Assembly (NCBI GenBank): GCA_019112765.1
Contig: DXIU01000040.1
Coordinates: forward strand, 1 to 64,000
Source of the DNA: Candidatus Mediterraneibacter norwichensis
GTDB lineage: Bacteria > Bacillota > Clostridia > Lachnospirales > Lachnospiraceae
Direction: 5' to 3'
DNA: 64,000 bases
Of the stretch, positions 34,073 to 43,890 are shown piece by piece. The first letter of the stretch is position 1, and each line of letters starts with the position of its first letter. A program made the translations under genes and the position numbers. The notes under the pieces were generated by a model. It did not search any database, had not been told where the DNA came from, and saw only the letters and a program-made list of their open reading frames with translations.

Positions 34073-34167
34073 CACCCGGAATACAGGCGTCAGAATTTTC
34101 AATGGAACTGTTCGAACGGAACGTGAGTTTCCATTGAAAATTCTGTCTTTAGCCTGTATCCAGGGTG
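34073..34167 (+). repeat. Family A palindrome, copy 2 (core)
   Basis: CAGAATTTTCAATGGA (34091-34106)/TCCATTGAAAATTCTG (34130-34145) within CACCCGGAATACAGGC/GCCTGTATCCAGGGTG; homologous to copy 1 in opposite orientation. Confidence 0.88.
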
Positions 34168-34307
34168 TTATAGTTTTACTATTCTGCGGAACGGAGTTCA
34201 TAATTTCCTCATCCGGTCTCCGTATACGATTCTGCTTTACTCTGTATCCGGATGTTTTCAGATGTATCCCCAATCACAGTTCCCGATAAATTTCAAAGCG
34301 GACCGGA

Positions 34308-36890
34308 TCAGCAGGTTGCCCCGCCTTTCAGGTGTTTCTGCGCCTTGATATTCTCTTCTTTTCTCGCCAGCAGATCATCTGACAGGAGCTGCTCCTGGAC
34401 ATTTTCAAAGCCGATTCTTGCGACAGTATCCGCGAAGCGCTCGCCTGTAATGCCCTGCTCACGGAAGAGAAGGATTGCCTTTTCTACAACAGAAAGGACC
34501 TCTTCTTTGTCAGTGAAGACTTTATCCAGATATCTTCCCTGCGCCACTTTCTTGCCCCAGCGTCCGCCGATATAGACGCGGTAGCCGTTTGTGTAGTCCT
34601 CGATTGCATGGAACGGGCACCTGCCTACGCAGCGGCCGCAGTGGTTACATGCATTTTCATCAATAGTAATCTTTCCGTCTGCCAGTTTCGCCACTTTGAT
34701 CGGGCAGTTATTTTCAATCTGGCACACCTTGCAGCCACGGCATTTTTCCAGATCAATCTGCGGCACTCTCTGGCCGATAATACCCAGGTCGTTCAGGTCC
34801 GGTTTTACACAGTTATTCGGGCAGCCGCCTACCGCGATCTTGAATTTATGCGGAAGCTTTACTTCCCGGTAGCCATGGTAGAAACGCTCGTGGATCTCCT
34901 CTGACAAGGCAAAGGTGTCGATCAGGCCGTACTGGCATGTGGTTCCTTTACAGGATACAACCGGACGTACCTTGGATCCGGTTCCTCCGGTCTCAAGGCC
35001 CGCCTGCATCAGATATTCTCTCAGAGGTTCAATATTATCAAAAGGTACGCCCTGAATTTCCATCGTCAGCCGGGAAGTCATGGTTACTTCTCCGCTTCCG
35101 TACTTTTCTGCCGCCTCCGCGATTACTCTCGCCTCATCCGCGGTGATCTTTCCGTTTCTTGTAATAACACGGCCGTTGAATTTATCCGGCGTTCTCTTAT
35201 CCTTCAGGAATCCCAGCGCTTTCACACGGGTCTCCTCTTCCTTGGAGACTGCCGCGCCTGCATTTTTCACTTTCACATCATTGAAGAATGTCGCGCCCTC
35301 CAGGACAACTGTATTCTTATATCCATAATAGCGCATCCTGTTCTGAAGGAAGTACGCCCTCTTTCCTTTTGCACATACGAGCAGAATCTTTTCATCTTTA
35401 TCCAGACCTTCAATCTCGCCGTTTACCTGTGCCAGATTTACATAGAACGCTCCACGGATAGCCGGTTCCGGCTGCACGTCTACCACACGGTATCCCTCGG
35501 CTTTTCCTGCAGCATACTCTGCCGGAGTCATGCTGACAATTGTACCGTCAATCTTGTTCATCAGTACATAGACTGCCTGTACAAACGGATGGATCGCTGT
35601 GGAAAACGGCGGTGCGTACGCGAAATCAGCGTTTTCATAATCATCCAGTTTTGCGCCCATATTGATGCCCATAACAGCGATATCCACCATCTTGTCCACC
35701 GCGCCCGGTCCGAACACCTGAACTCCCAGCAGTTTTCTTGTCGTCCGGTCCGCGATCAGTTTTGTAATAAAGAAAGAAGCATCCGGATAATAGTGCGCCT
35801 TGTCGTCTGTGGGAACCAGAGCAGTAATCACATCATAGCCGGCTTCTTTTGCCTGCTCTTCTGTAAGTCCGGTACGTCCGATATTCATTCCCGGCAGCTT
35901 AACCACACCGGTTCCGAGTACGCCCGGGTATGTTTTCTGTGCGCCGGCAAGCACCTGTGCCAGTGTACGGCCTTCCATATTTGCGGAAGACCCCATCGGA
36001 GACCACTGCCTTTTTCCTGTAATACGGTTTGTTACCATTACGCAGTCGCCTGCCGCGTAGACATCATCAAGATTTGTCTTCATCTGTCCGTCTGTCAGAA
36101 TCGTTCCCTTAAACATCTCGATTCCGCTGTCCTGAAGGAACCCGGTATTCGGACGGATACCGGCAGCCATGATCAGCATTTCACAGGGCAGCACTCCCGC
36201 AGATGTCTTTACTCCCGTTACTTTGTCTGCCCCGAGCACAGCCTCCGCGCTGGTTCCGGTGATCACGCGGATCCCCTGATTCAGAAGATGTTTCTTCGCA
36301 TACGCTGCCATCTCCGGATCAAGAATATTCGGAAGGATCTGGGAAGCAAAATCAATCACTGTCACATTGATTCCTTTTGCCTGCAGATTTTCTGCCGCCT
36401 CCAGTCCAATAAACCCGGCGCCGATTACAACCGCTTTCTTCACATTATTTTTCTCCGCATATGTACGGATGCCTTCCGCATCATCGGGCGTTCTCATCCG
36501 GAATACGCCCGGAAGGTCTTTTCCTTCGATGGGCAGCTCTGCCGGTGACGCTCCCACAGCGATCACAAGTCTGTCATAGGAACAGACCTCGGTTTCTCCG
36601 CTCTGCACGTCTCTGAGAGTAACCTCCTTTTTGCCCGCATCCAGCGCCACCGCTTCTTTCCCTGTGCGCACCTCCACACCTGTGAGACCGGAATATTTCT
36701 GAGGCGTGTTTACAATCAGCTCGTCTCTGCTCTCAATCAGCCCTCCTACGTAATACGGAAGACCGCATCCCGCATAGGAAATATCCTGATCCTTCGTGAT
36801 TACTGTCACTTCAATACTTCTGTCTTCCCGCTTTAATTTTGCCGCGGTTTTTGTTCCGGCCGCGACGCCGCCAATGATAAGAACCTTCAT
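34308..36890 (-). CDS. CoA-disulfide reductase-like flavoprotein fused to rhodanese, sulfite/nitrite reductase-like and 4Fe-4S domains
   Basis: MKVLIIGGVAAGTKTAAKLKRED...YAGCGLPYYVGG; rhodanese-like LLVCAKGKRAYFLQNRM; VVSCKGTTCQYGLIDT...GGCPNNC; CRGCKVC/CNHCGRCVGRCP. Confidence 0.88.
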   Translation of the reverse strand: MKVLIIGGVAAGTKTAAKLKREDRSIEVTVITKDQDISYAGCGLPYYVGGLIESRDELIVNTPQKYSGLTGVEVRTGKEAVALDAGKKEVTLRDVQSGETEVCSYDRLVIAVGASPAELPIEGKDLPGVFRMRTPDDAEGIRTYAEKNNVKKAVVIGAGFIGLEAAENLQAKGINVTVIDFASQILPNILDPEMAAYAKKHLLNQGIRVITGTSAEAVLGADKVTGVKTSAGVLPCEMLIMAAGIRPNTGFLQDSGIEMFKGTILTDGQMKTNLDDVYAAGDCVMVTNRITGKRQWSPMGSSANMEGRTLAQVLAGAQKTYPGVLGTGVVKLPGMNIGRTGLTEEQAKEAGYDVITALVPTDDKAHYYPDASFFITKLIADRTTRKLLGVQVFGPGAVDKMVDIAVMGINMGAKLDDYENADFAYAPPFSTAIHPFVQAVYVLMNKIDGTIVSMTPAEYAAGKAEGYRVVDVQPEPAIRGAFYVNLAQVNGEIEGLDKDEKILLVCAKGKRAYFLQNRMRYYGYKNTVVLEGATFFNDVKVKNAGAAVSKEEETRVKALGFLKDKRTPDKFNGRVITRNGKITADEARVIAEAAEKYGSGEVTMTSRLTMEIQGVPFDNIEPLREYLMQAGLETGGTGSKVRPVVSCKGTTCQYGLIDTFALSEEIHERFYHGYREVKLPHKFKIAVGGCPNNCVKPDLNDLGIIGQRVPQIDLEKCRGCKVCQIENNCPIKVAKLADGKITIDENACNHCGRCVGRCPFHAIEDYTNGYRVYIGGRWGKKVAQGRYLDKVFTDKEEVLSVVEKAILLFREQGITGERFADTVARIGFENVQEQLLSDDLLARKEENIKAQKHLKGGATC

Positions 36891-36896
36891 CTTTCC

Positions 36897-37304
36897 TTAC
36901 CTCTCTTCGTTTTCTCTTTTCCCCGATGCTGTAACCGGCATTTCCCGGGACCCTCTGAGCAGATCCTTGTTCCTGTGGCAGCAGTTCTCTTCATCTGCAC
37001 ACTCCGGACGCATCTGCAGGCAGACATAGACATCGCCGCCGCCGATGGAAAGCGCCCTGCCATTGACAAGCATATCTGCTATTTTACGGCGGGCCTCCTC
37101 ATAAATCCGCGTCACAGTCGGGCGGGAGATTCCCATCCTGTAAGCGCACTGCTCCTGGGTCATCTGCATATAATCCAGCAGACGGATCACTTCATACTCG
37201 TCATATGTAAGATTGATACTGCCGGACGCTTCGCACCCCTGCGGCGAAAACCCTGTAACCCGGGGAATCGAACAGATACATCTCTGTTTCTGCGGTCTGG
37301 CCAT
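36897..37304 (-). CDS. DUF134/UPF0251 family DNA-binding protein
   Basis: GCEASGSINLTYDEYEVIRLLDYMQMTQEQCAYRMGISRPTVTRIYEEARRKIADMLVNG. Confidence 0.92.
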   Translation of the reverse strand: MARPQKQRCICSIPRVTGFSPQGCEASGSINLTYDEYEVIRLLDYMQMTQEQCAYRMGISRPTVTRIYEEARRKIADMLVNGRALSIGGGDVYVCLQMRPECADEENCCHRNKDLLRGSREMPVTASGKRENEER

Positions 37305-37431
37305 GATCCTCTCCCCCTTCCGTTTATACAGCTCTGTTATCAGTATATATCATTATAAACATATGTCAATAATGTATCAGTAATATGTATAAAATTCCAG
37401 AGAACTTTCCAGTCAGGACAAGATAATAAAA

Positions 37432-37472
37432 GAGACTGATTTCCCGGTTTTACCCGTGAAATCAGCCTCGGT
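37432..37472 (-). terminator. Terminator of rpsF-ssb-rpsR operon
   Basis: GGCTGATTTCACGGGtaaaaCCGGGAAATCAGTCTCTTTT on the minus strand. Confidence 0.75.
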
Positions 37473-37480
37473 ATTTCTGA

Positions 37481-37747
37481 TTAGTCCTGTACGTACGGCA
37501 TCAGGGAAATATGTCTTGCTCTCTTGATTGCTACTGTAAGAGCTCTCTGGTGTTTCGCACAGTTTCCTGTGATTCTTCTCGGAAGAATTTTTCCTCTCTC
37601 AGAAACATATTTCTTTAACTTAGCTACGTCCTTGTAATCAATTTCGTTATTCTCTTTCCCACAGAATACGCACACTTTCTTTCTTCTGCGCGCCGGGCCT
37701 CTTCTTTTGAAGCCGCCTTCTGGTCTGCTTCCTTTTTCGTAAGCCAT
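37481..37747 (-). CDS. rpsR: 30S ribosomal protein S18
   Basis: [63 protein letters not shown]. Confidence 0.97.
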   Translation of the reverse strand: MAYEKGSRPEGGFKRRGPARRRKKVCVFCGKENNEIDYKDVAKLKKYVSERGKILPRRITGNCAKHQRALTVAIKRARHISLMPYVQD

Positions 37748-37840
37748 GATGGTTCTCCTTTCTCAGCAACGAAGTGCTTATCCTGGCCTGCACTGTGTTC
37801 ACGCCGCATTCATAAGCCTGCGTTCCCAAGCGCCGCCGGT

Positions 37841-38278
37841 CTAGTTAAACGGCAACTCTTCTTCAACACCATCCGGAATATTCATGAAACCATCTCCAGC
37901 CGGAGCGCTCGGTGCCGGTGCCGGCTGATGGTAGGATGACCTGTTGGCCTCACTCTCAGCCCTGCTCTCAGCAAACTCCTGCTCTTCCACGATTACCTCA
38001 GTTGTATATACTCTCACGCCGTCTTTATTCGTGTAGCTTCCGGTCTGAATCCGTCCGGATATGGAAACCCTCATTCCCTGGCGGAAATATTTTTCCGCGA
38101 ACTCTGCGGAACGTCCGAACACAACGCACGGAATAAAATCCGCGGTAGGCTCTCCGTCCCTCTTGAATCTGCGGTCAACAGCTACTGTGTATCTCGCAAC
38201 TGCGGTCGCGTTCTCTCCCTGGGAATATCTCACTTCAGGATCTCTCGTCAAACGTCCTACTAAAATTGCCTTATTCAT
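37841..38278 (-). CDS. ssb: Single-stranded DNA-binding protein
   Basis: MNKAILVGRLTRDPEVRYSQGENATAVARYTVAVDRR...acidic tail DGVEEELPFN. Confidence 0.97.
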   Translation of the reverse strand: MNKAILVGRLTRDPEVRYSQGENATAVARYTVAVDRRFKRDGEPTADFIPCVVFGRSAEFAEKYFRQGMRVSISGRIQTGSYTNKDGVRVYTTEVIVEEQEFAESRAESEANRSSYHQPAPAPSAPAGDGFMNIPDGVEEELPFN

Positions 38279-38294
38279 ATATACCTCTTTCCGC

Positions 38295-38582
38295 TTATGC
38301 TTCCTGTTTCACGCATAAATATCTGAGTACGTTGTCCATGATGCGGATACGCTGCTCCACATTACCCGGAACTGTACTGTCAGCCTCGAAGTGGACGAAG
38401 TAATAAAATCCTTCTTTCATCTTCTGGATCTCGTAAGCGAATCTTCTCTTGCCCCACTCATCCACGTCTGTCACGTTGCCGCCGAAACGTGTGATCAGAG
38501 CTTTCACTTTCTCGATTACGTCTGCTCTTGCTTCGTCTTCGAGTTTTGCGCTTACAACAACAGCTAATTCATACTTGTTCAT
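38295..38582 (-). CDS. rpsF: 30S ribosomal protein S6
   Basis: MNKYELAVVVSAKLEDEARADVIEKVKALITRFGGNVTDVDEWGKRRFAYEI. Confidence 0.97.
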   Translation of the reverse strand: MNKYELAVVVSAKLEDEARADVIEKVKALITRFGGNVTDVDEWGKRRFAYEIQKMKEGFYYFVHFEADSTVPGNVEQRIRIMDNVLRYLCVKQEA

Positions 38583-38709
38583 GCTTCTGCACCTCCTTAT
38601 GGTCTCCGGCCCCCGGCTTCACTCCGGGAACAAGGATATTTGATTACTTATCGGAATAAATCCAAAAGTATGTCACGGTTACCTATCATACCATAAGAAG
38701 TTTTGTGTT

Positions 38710-38898
38710 TCAAGCTTTTTTCGTGATTTGTTTTGTATTTTTTTCCACCAGTCTGCGGGGAACCATGATCTGATGAGAGCACCCCATGCATTTCAGACGG
38801 AAATCAGCTCCCACCCGGAGAATTTCCCACTCACAGCTTCCGCAGGGGTGAGGCTTTTTCATTTTAATTATATCTCCCACATCAAATCTGTCTGCCAT
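38710..38898 (-). CDS. DUF951 domain protein
   Basis: DVGDIIKMKKPHPCGSCEWEILRVGADFRLKCMGCSHQIMVPR. Confidence 0.92.
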   Translation of the reverse strand: MADRFDVGDIIKMKKPHPCGSCEWEILRVGADFRLKCMGCSHQIMVPRRLVEKNTKQITKKA

Positions 38899-38971
38899 TT
38901 TTCTGCTCCTTTCCCCCGGATCCGGCAGTATACATTTCCTGCATCACGCAGGAATAACGCCGCACTTCTTT

Positions 38972-40048
38972 TTAATCAACTGACGTCAGCACCCCATGCA
39001 CGAGAAACCGTTCATTTTCCGTAACACTGGTACAGGTAGAAAGACTGACGATCTGAGAATCTGTATTTACTTCCACGCCGAAATCATACAGGGATGACTC
39101 CAGACACAGATCGAGATATTCCTGGAATTCCTCGTCAGACGCATATTCAATCTTATAATTATCCGACCGGGCATCTACAACTCCTGCCGAAAAGATTGTG
39201 TATGTACGCACTTCACCGGAAGGTGTGTAAATGTAAAAATACGGATACTTCTTTCCATATTCTTCGTCCCTGTAGTTTTTAAGCTGGGAGAACATCTGCT
39301 CTCCTACCCTCATATTATGTCCGTATATGAATGTATTTCTGTCCGAGAAATCCGAACTGTTCCGGTAATCCACAAATATGGCTCCCAGTTTATTGTCATT
39401 TTCCGTAAATGTTTTTGTCAGATAATCCTCATTATCCGCACTTTTTACGACCGGGTAATTGATAACAGCCGGCTCATCAAAACGGATCCATCCGATGGTA
39501 TCCGGATTTTCCTGCATAAGCACATCAAAATCCACGCTGAATCCTTCTCCGTCCGCATCCGTCGTAACAGCCAGATCCCGGATCTCATCATACTCTTTGC
39601 TTCCGGTATAGTAAGGTACCAGCATAATCACGAGCTGATACAGGGAAAAGACGAACACACAGACTGCGGCGATCAGCACTACCGTTGATACTGCGTCAAA
39701 CGCGGTTCTCTTTTTCTTGCCTTTTTTGCCTCCCGGATGTCTGGAGTTTTTCCCGGATGTGCCTTTTTTATGGCTTCCGGCTTTCCGGGATGCGTTTCTG
39801 CGGATTCCGTCATCCTGAGACGCAGCGCTCTGAGCGCTGTCTCTCCGGGGCGTGGTTCTCTGTATTCCATCACTCCGGGATGCGGTTCTCTGCGCACCCT
39901 CTCTGTGTGTATTATTTTTTCTCAGATCAGAAGACGCTGTCCCCGGATGCCTTTTTCCCTGACCGGAAACCGGATTTCCCGACGGTATCCTGCGTACTCT
40001 CTGATCCCCCTGGCTTCGTATCGGCCTTTCTTTCCCTTCTCTGTCCAT
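38972..40048 (-). CDS. Class B sortase with Arg/Ser-rich repetitive N-terminal tail
   Basis: Catalytic VSLSTCTSVTENERFLVHG, NTFIYGHNMRVGEQMF; AGGAG RBS before ATG at 40048. Confidence 0.88.
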   Translation of the reverse strand: MDREGKERPIRSQGDQRVRRIPSGNPVSGQGKRHPGTASSDLRKNNTHREGAQRTASRSDGIQRTTPRRDSAQSAASQDDGIRRNASRKAGSHKKGTSGKNSRHPGGKKGKKKRTAFDAVSTVVLIAAVCVFVFSLYQLVIMLVPYYTGSKEYDEIRDLAVTTDADGEGFSVDFDVLMQENPDTIGWIRFDEPAVINYPVVKSADNEDYLTKTFTENDNKLGAIFVDYRNSSDFSDRNTFIYGHNMRVGEQMFSQLKNYRDEEYGKKYPYFYIYTPSGEVRTYTIFSAGVVDARSDNYKIEYASDEEFQEYLDLCLESSLYDFGVEVNTDSQIVSLSTCTSVTENERFLVHGVLTSVD

Positions 40049-40142
40049 CTTTCTTTCTCCTAACCAATCATCTTGTCTGCATTTTTTCAGTTCTTCTGTG
40101 ACGGCGCCTTTCCGTGCAGCCGTCCGGCCCGCTCGCGGGCTG

Positions 40143-40799
40143 TCAGAATCCCAGGTTTTCATCTACAAGTATAATCTTAAACCGCTTCGGAACGCGGCTG
40201 AATCTTGTCACCATAATCTGGCAGCAGATACAGTCCGGACTTTTGCAGTCAGAACAGCTTCCGTTCTTTACACACGGAGTACTGATCCCAAAGCGCTGCG
40301 TATTGATCGGTGCCGCCTCGTTTCTGGCTCTGTGCATGGCGTCCTCCTCTGTTTTGACCACCTTGTTCATTCCTACAATAAGGAGAACATTTTCCGGACC
40401 GAACGCATATGCAGCCACACGGTTCGCGTTTCCGTCGATATTCACAAAAACTCCGTCCTCGCTCATGGCATTTACGCTGCCCAGATACCAGTCGCAGGTA
40501 AATGCTTTCAGCGCGATCTCCTGTTTTTCCTCCGGCGTGGATGCCTTATCCCTGTCATAAAACACATAATTTCCTGAAGAAATTGCGTCAGTCAGCCCTG
40601 ACTCTCTCACGGATGCGGAACCGCCCATATTAATGGTGCTGCCCTCCGGAATCAGCTCCAGCGCTTTTCTGACTGCCTCTTCCTTTGTCTTTACATACCA
40701 GGCGTCCATATTTCTTGACTTCAGCGCTTCTGCGACACGTTTTCCGAGAGCTTCATTTCTCATTTCTCTCACATTTTTCATGTTCTCATCCTCTTTCAA
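40143..40799 (-). CDS. LUD-domain lactate utilization protein (LutC-like)
   Basis: AEALKSRNMDAWYVKTKEEAVRKALELIPEGSTINMGGSASVRESGLTDAI. Confidence 0.9.
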   Translation of the reverse strand: MKEDENMKNVREMRNEALGKRVAEALKSRNMDAWYVKTKEEAVRKALELIPEGSTINMGGSASVRESGLTDAISSGNYVFYDRDKASTPEEKQEIALKAFTCDWYLGSVNAMSEDGVFVNIDGNANRVAAYAFGPENVLLIVGMNKVVKTEEDAMHRARNEAAPINTQRFGISTPCVKNGSCSDCKSPDCICCQIMVTRFSRVPKRFKIILVDENLGF

Positions 40800-40871
40800 T
40801 AAAAGATCATAGTTATTCTATGCCTGCCATCTGATAAAAAGCATACCACATCCCTGTCTCTTCGGCAAGAA

Positions 40872-41555
40872 TCACAGCTGCGGCACGTCTGCCGCCGACA
40901 CATAAAACTCTTCCCCGGTTTCCAGGCAGAGACACGCAAGCCTCCCTCCGTGTTCCGGAAATGCCGCGCCGCAGTCTATGTCCAGCAGTTTTCCGTCCGG
41001 CCGGCGCCAGATCGCCGCAGGCTCTTTCGGGTATCCCCGGAGGATAAAAGCAGGGACATGCCCTACGATAGAGATATACCCGGGAAAGCTCTTCCCGTCC
41101 CCGGTCACTTCGCTTTCCCACAGGAACATATCCTTTTTCTTCCATAGCTCAAAAACGCCCTGCGTCGACGCATGCGCCAGAATGTAACAGGTATCTTTGA
41201 TCTTTACCTTTTTATAAAGAGGAAGTTTTTTCATCCATCGCACATACTCCGGAAGCTTTTCCCGGGTAGACGCCCTGCTCATCAGAATCCTGTACGTATT
41301 GTAAAAATATCCTTCTGATTTATCTGCCGTATATTCATACCATTCCGCGAACATATCTTCATGGTTGCCCTTCAGAGCCACAATATTTTCCCGGGAAGCC
41401 GCAAGTTCAATCACTCCGGCAGGATCCGGCCCCCGGTCTATCATATCTCCCAGAATATACAAGGTATCCTCCGGAGAAAACGCGATCTTCCGGAGCATCC
41501 TCTCCAGCAGTTCTGCCATGCCGTGTATGTCCGACATTACATATGTCCGCCCCAT
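40872..41555 (-). CDS. Metallophosphoesterase (PP1/ApaH-like)
   Basis: YVMSDIHGMAELL...LYILGDMIDRGPDPAGVIEL...VALKGNHEDMF. Confidence 0.92.
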   Translation of the reverse strand: MGRTYVMSDIHGMAELLERMLRKIAFSPEDTLYILGDMIDRGPDPAGVIELAASRENIVALKGNHEDMFAEWYEYTADKSEGYFYNTYRILMSRASTREKLPEYVRWMKKLPLYKKVKIKDTCYILAHASTQGVFELWKKKDMFLWESEVTGDGKSFPGYISIVGHVPAFILRGYPKEPAAIWRRPDGKLLDIDCGAAFPEHGGRLACLCLETGEEFYVSAADVPQL

Positions 41556-41606
41556 AATAACATCACCTTTTTCCCGGCGCGGTTTCCTCACTTTCCGCGT
41601 CTCTGC

Positions 41607-42365
41607 TTAAGTATGTTTTTTAATGGTTTCCCTGAGCACATATTTTTTATCGCTGTACCGGTCCGCAATGTAACTGTTGGCGCTGCGCTCAAGCTCATCC
41701 GGAAGCGGCTCGAGCCGTACATCCTCCCCGTACTTCCGCTTCAGCGCCCGTTCCAGAAGATAGTCGCAGACCTGAGGATTTTTCGGAAGCAGCGGTCCGT
41801 GCAGATAGGTGGCGATTACATTTTTATATACTACACCCTCATATCCGGATTTCCCCGTATTTCCATATCCGAAAAATACTTTTCCAAGCGGGGTGTGATC
41901 TCCGATATATGTGCGGCCGCCGTGGTTTTCGAAACCGACCACAGGCATATCAAACAGGGGACTGTTCAGGATGATATTTTTCACCAGCCGCTCCGGCTCC
42001 CACTCTGTGGTAATATCCAGAATAGCCAGCCCTTCTATGGTCTCTGTCCGGGTTTTATAATATTTCCCCAGAAGCTGATAGCCGCCGCACACCGCCAGCA
42101 CCACGCCGCCTTCTTCTACATATTTTTTGAAATCGTCACGGATATTTTTCAGGTAGCCGCACACCAGCTCCTGCTCTCTGTCCGAGCCGCCGCCCAGCAG
42201 CACAATATCCAGGCGCGAGAAGTCAATCTCGTCTCCGGAAAGGAAAGGGATCACCTCCGCTTCAATGCCCCGCCACTCAAGCCGTTTGCGGAAGCACTGA
42301 ATATTGCCTCTGTCTCCGTACAGATTCAGCAGATCCGGGTATAAATGTCCGATTGTCAGTTTCAT
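41607..42365 (-). CDS. gatD: Lipid II isoglutaminyl synthase, glutamine amidotransferase subunit
   Basis: HLYPDLLNLYGDRGNIQCFRKRLEWRGIEAEVI...VLAVCGGYQLLGKYY; overlaps murT. Confidence 0.95.
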   Translation of the reverse strand: MKLTIGHLYPDLLNLYGDRGNIQCFRKRLEWRGIEAEVIPFLSGDEIDFSRLDIVLLGGGSDREQELVCGYLKNIRDDFKKYVEEGGVVLAVCGGYQLLGKYYKTRTETIEGLAILDITTEWEPERLVKNIILNSPLFDMPVVGFENHGGRTYIGDHTPLGKVFFGYGNTGKSGYEGVVYKNVIATYLHGPLLPKNPQVCDYLLERALKRKYGEDVRLEPLPDELERSANSYIADRYSDKKYVLRETIKKHT

Positions 42366-43726
42366 CTGCTCTGGCCTCCTTCCGTTCCTTTCTCCAGCTC
42401 TGTCAGAAGATGGTTTATCCTGTACAGACCGGAATAGTTCACGATCACATAAAGATTCTTCGTTCCATTTTTCACCAGATCAAGAATGGCGCTCCTCATA
42501 TCCGTTGTGGAACTGCAGGGGATATCCTCGTATTTCAGCCGGAGTCCCATGTCATACTTCCGTGTTCCCGCAGTGGTTATGGAAGCTGCATTGCTGTCTC
42601 CCAGATACTGGAAATCCACATCCCACAGCCAGGAAATATCTGTGCCGTCCTGGGACGTGTCGTTGATCTGAATAATAATATCCTTCGGATCCGGATCCTT
42701 CAGAACCAGAGACACCTTCTGCTGGAAACCGATGGGATTCTTCGCCAGATGAAGCTGGACTTTCGCGCCTTTAATGTGGAAAATACTTTCCCTGTTGTTG
42801 CCGTAATCGAATGCCTCGATCATTGTCTTAAATGTCCTGTATCCCGCCCCCGCAGTCTTAAGTGCGGTGTAGGCGGACAGTGTATTATATATATTGTAGG
42901 GAGTCCTCGCCGTTGAATCGATATGCTGACCGTCCAGGTCAAAGGAATACAGTCCGTCCTCCCGCATTGTTATATTTTCCGCCGAATAATCCGGATCCGG
43001 CCGCTTCCATCCGCAGGACGGGCAGCGGTAAATGCCCAGCTGTCCGTAATGGAAAAATTCGTACTCCAGTTTGCTTCCGCATTTCCTGCAGAAAATGCTT
43101 TCCCGGATCTCAGACCGTGAGATATCGTCAAATATCTGCTCACTGATACCGCAGGTCACATATGGGTTGCCGCTCTCCTGGGCCAGAGAGCAGGACAGGA
43201 TATCATCGCAGGTAATAATCAGCTTCATATCCGGCACACTGGTCACTGCTGCCATCAGCTTGCTGAATGTGATATCCACCTCGCCGAAACGGTCCAGCTG
43301 ATCCCTGGATATATTGGTCAGCACACCGCAGTCCGGCTGCAGCTGGGGCAGCACTCCCACAGCCGCCAGCTCGTCCACTTCGATGCAGGCAAAGTCCGCA
43401 TCCAGCCGGCCTTTCCGGTCTGTTGCCAGCACGAAGGCGGAAATAATGCCGTTCATCATATTGGCGCCGGTCCGGTTAATAATGACCTTCTTTCCTTCCG
43501 ACTCCAGTGCCCTGCACAGAATCGCATTTGTGGTAGTCTTTCCGTTTGTGCCCATTGTAACGAGAATTTTCTCCCGCACCTGCCCGGAAATTTCCTTTAA
43601 TATATGGGGATCGATCCGGCGGGCCACATATCCCGGAAGGGTCACGCCGCTGCCCCGGTTCATTTTTTTAATCAAAAAACTTGTTATCTTTGCGCATCTG
43701 ACTGCAAATCTGCTTCTTAATCTCAT
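42362..43726 (-). CDS. murT: Lipid II isoglutaminyl synthase, Mur ligase subunit
   Basis: KILVTMGTNGKTTTNAILCRALESEGKKVIINRTGANMMNGI; 4-Cys zinc ribbon CRKCGSKLEY...YRCPSCGWKRPDP. Confidence 0.96.
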   Translation of the reverse strand: MRLRSRFAVRCAKITSFLIKKMNRGSGVTLPGYVARRIDPHILKEISGQVREKILVTMGTNGKTTTNAILCRALESEGKKVIINRTGANMMNGIISAFVLATDRKGRLDADFACIEVDELAAVGVLPQLQPDCGVLTNISRDQLDRFGEVDITFSKLMAAVTSVPDMKLIITCDDILSCSLAQESGNPYVTCGISEQIFDDISRSEIRESIFCRKCGSKLEYEFFHYGQLGIYRCPSCGWKRPDPDYSAENITMREDGLYSFDLDGQHIDSTARTPYNIYNTLSAYTALKTAGAGYRTFKTMIEAFDYGNNRESIFHIKGAKVQLHLAKNPIGFQQKVSLVLKDPDPKDIIIQINDTSQDGTDISWLWDVDFQYLGDSNAASITTAGTRKYDMGLRLKYEDIPCSSTTDMRSAILDLVKNGTKNLYVIVNYSGLYRINHLLTELEKGTEGGQSR

Positions 43727-43762
43727 ATCTTAAGCAACTCTTTCCTGTTTATTTTCCGGATA

Positions 43763-43879
43763 TCACACATGCCAGCCCGATTCCGCGGCTCTGCCGCTCC
43801 TTCTCGCTGATGGCGTCCGCCATATACTCGGGGAAGCGCTCTGCCGGCTTTGCAAGCCTGCTTGCACACCGCCGATATC
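43763..43879 (+). repeat. Family B element, copy B2 (right arm lost)
   Basis: TCACACATGCCAGCccgATTCCGCGGCTCTGCCGCTCCTTCTCGCTGATGGCGTCCGCCATATACTCGGGGAAGCG..., runs into B3. Confidence 0.85.
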
Positions 43880-43890
43880 CCTCTGGTCTT

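Noticed and set aside
38583-38640. Possible S6:S18 autoregulatory RNA motif upstream of rpsF
   Set aside because: A CCCGG/CCGGG stem is visible but I could not verify the conserved motif by eye.
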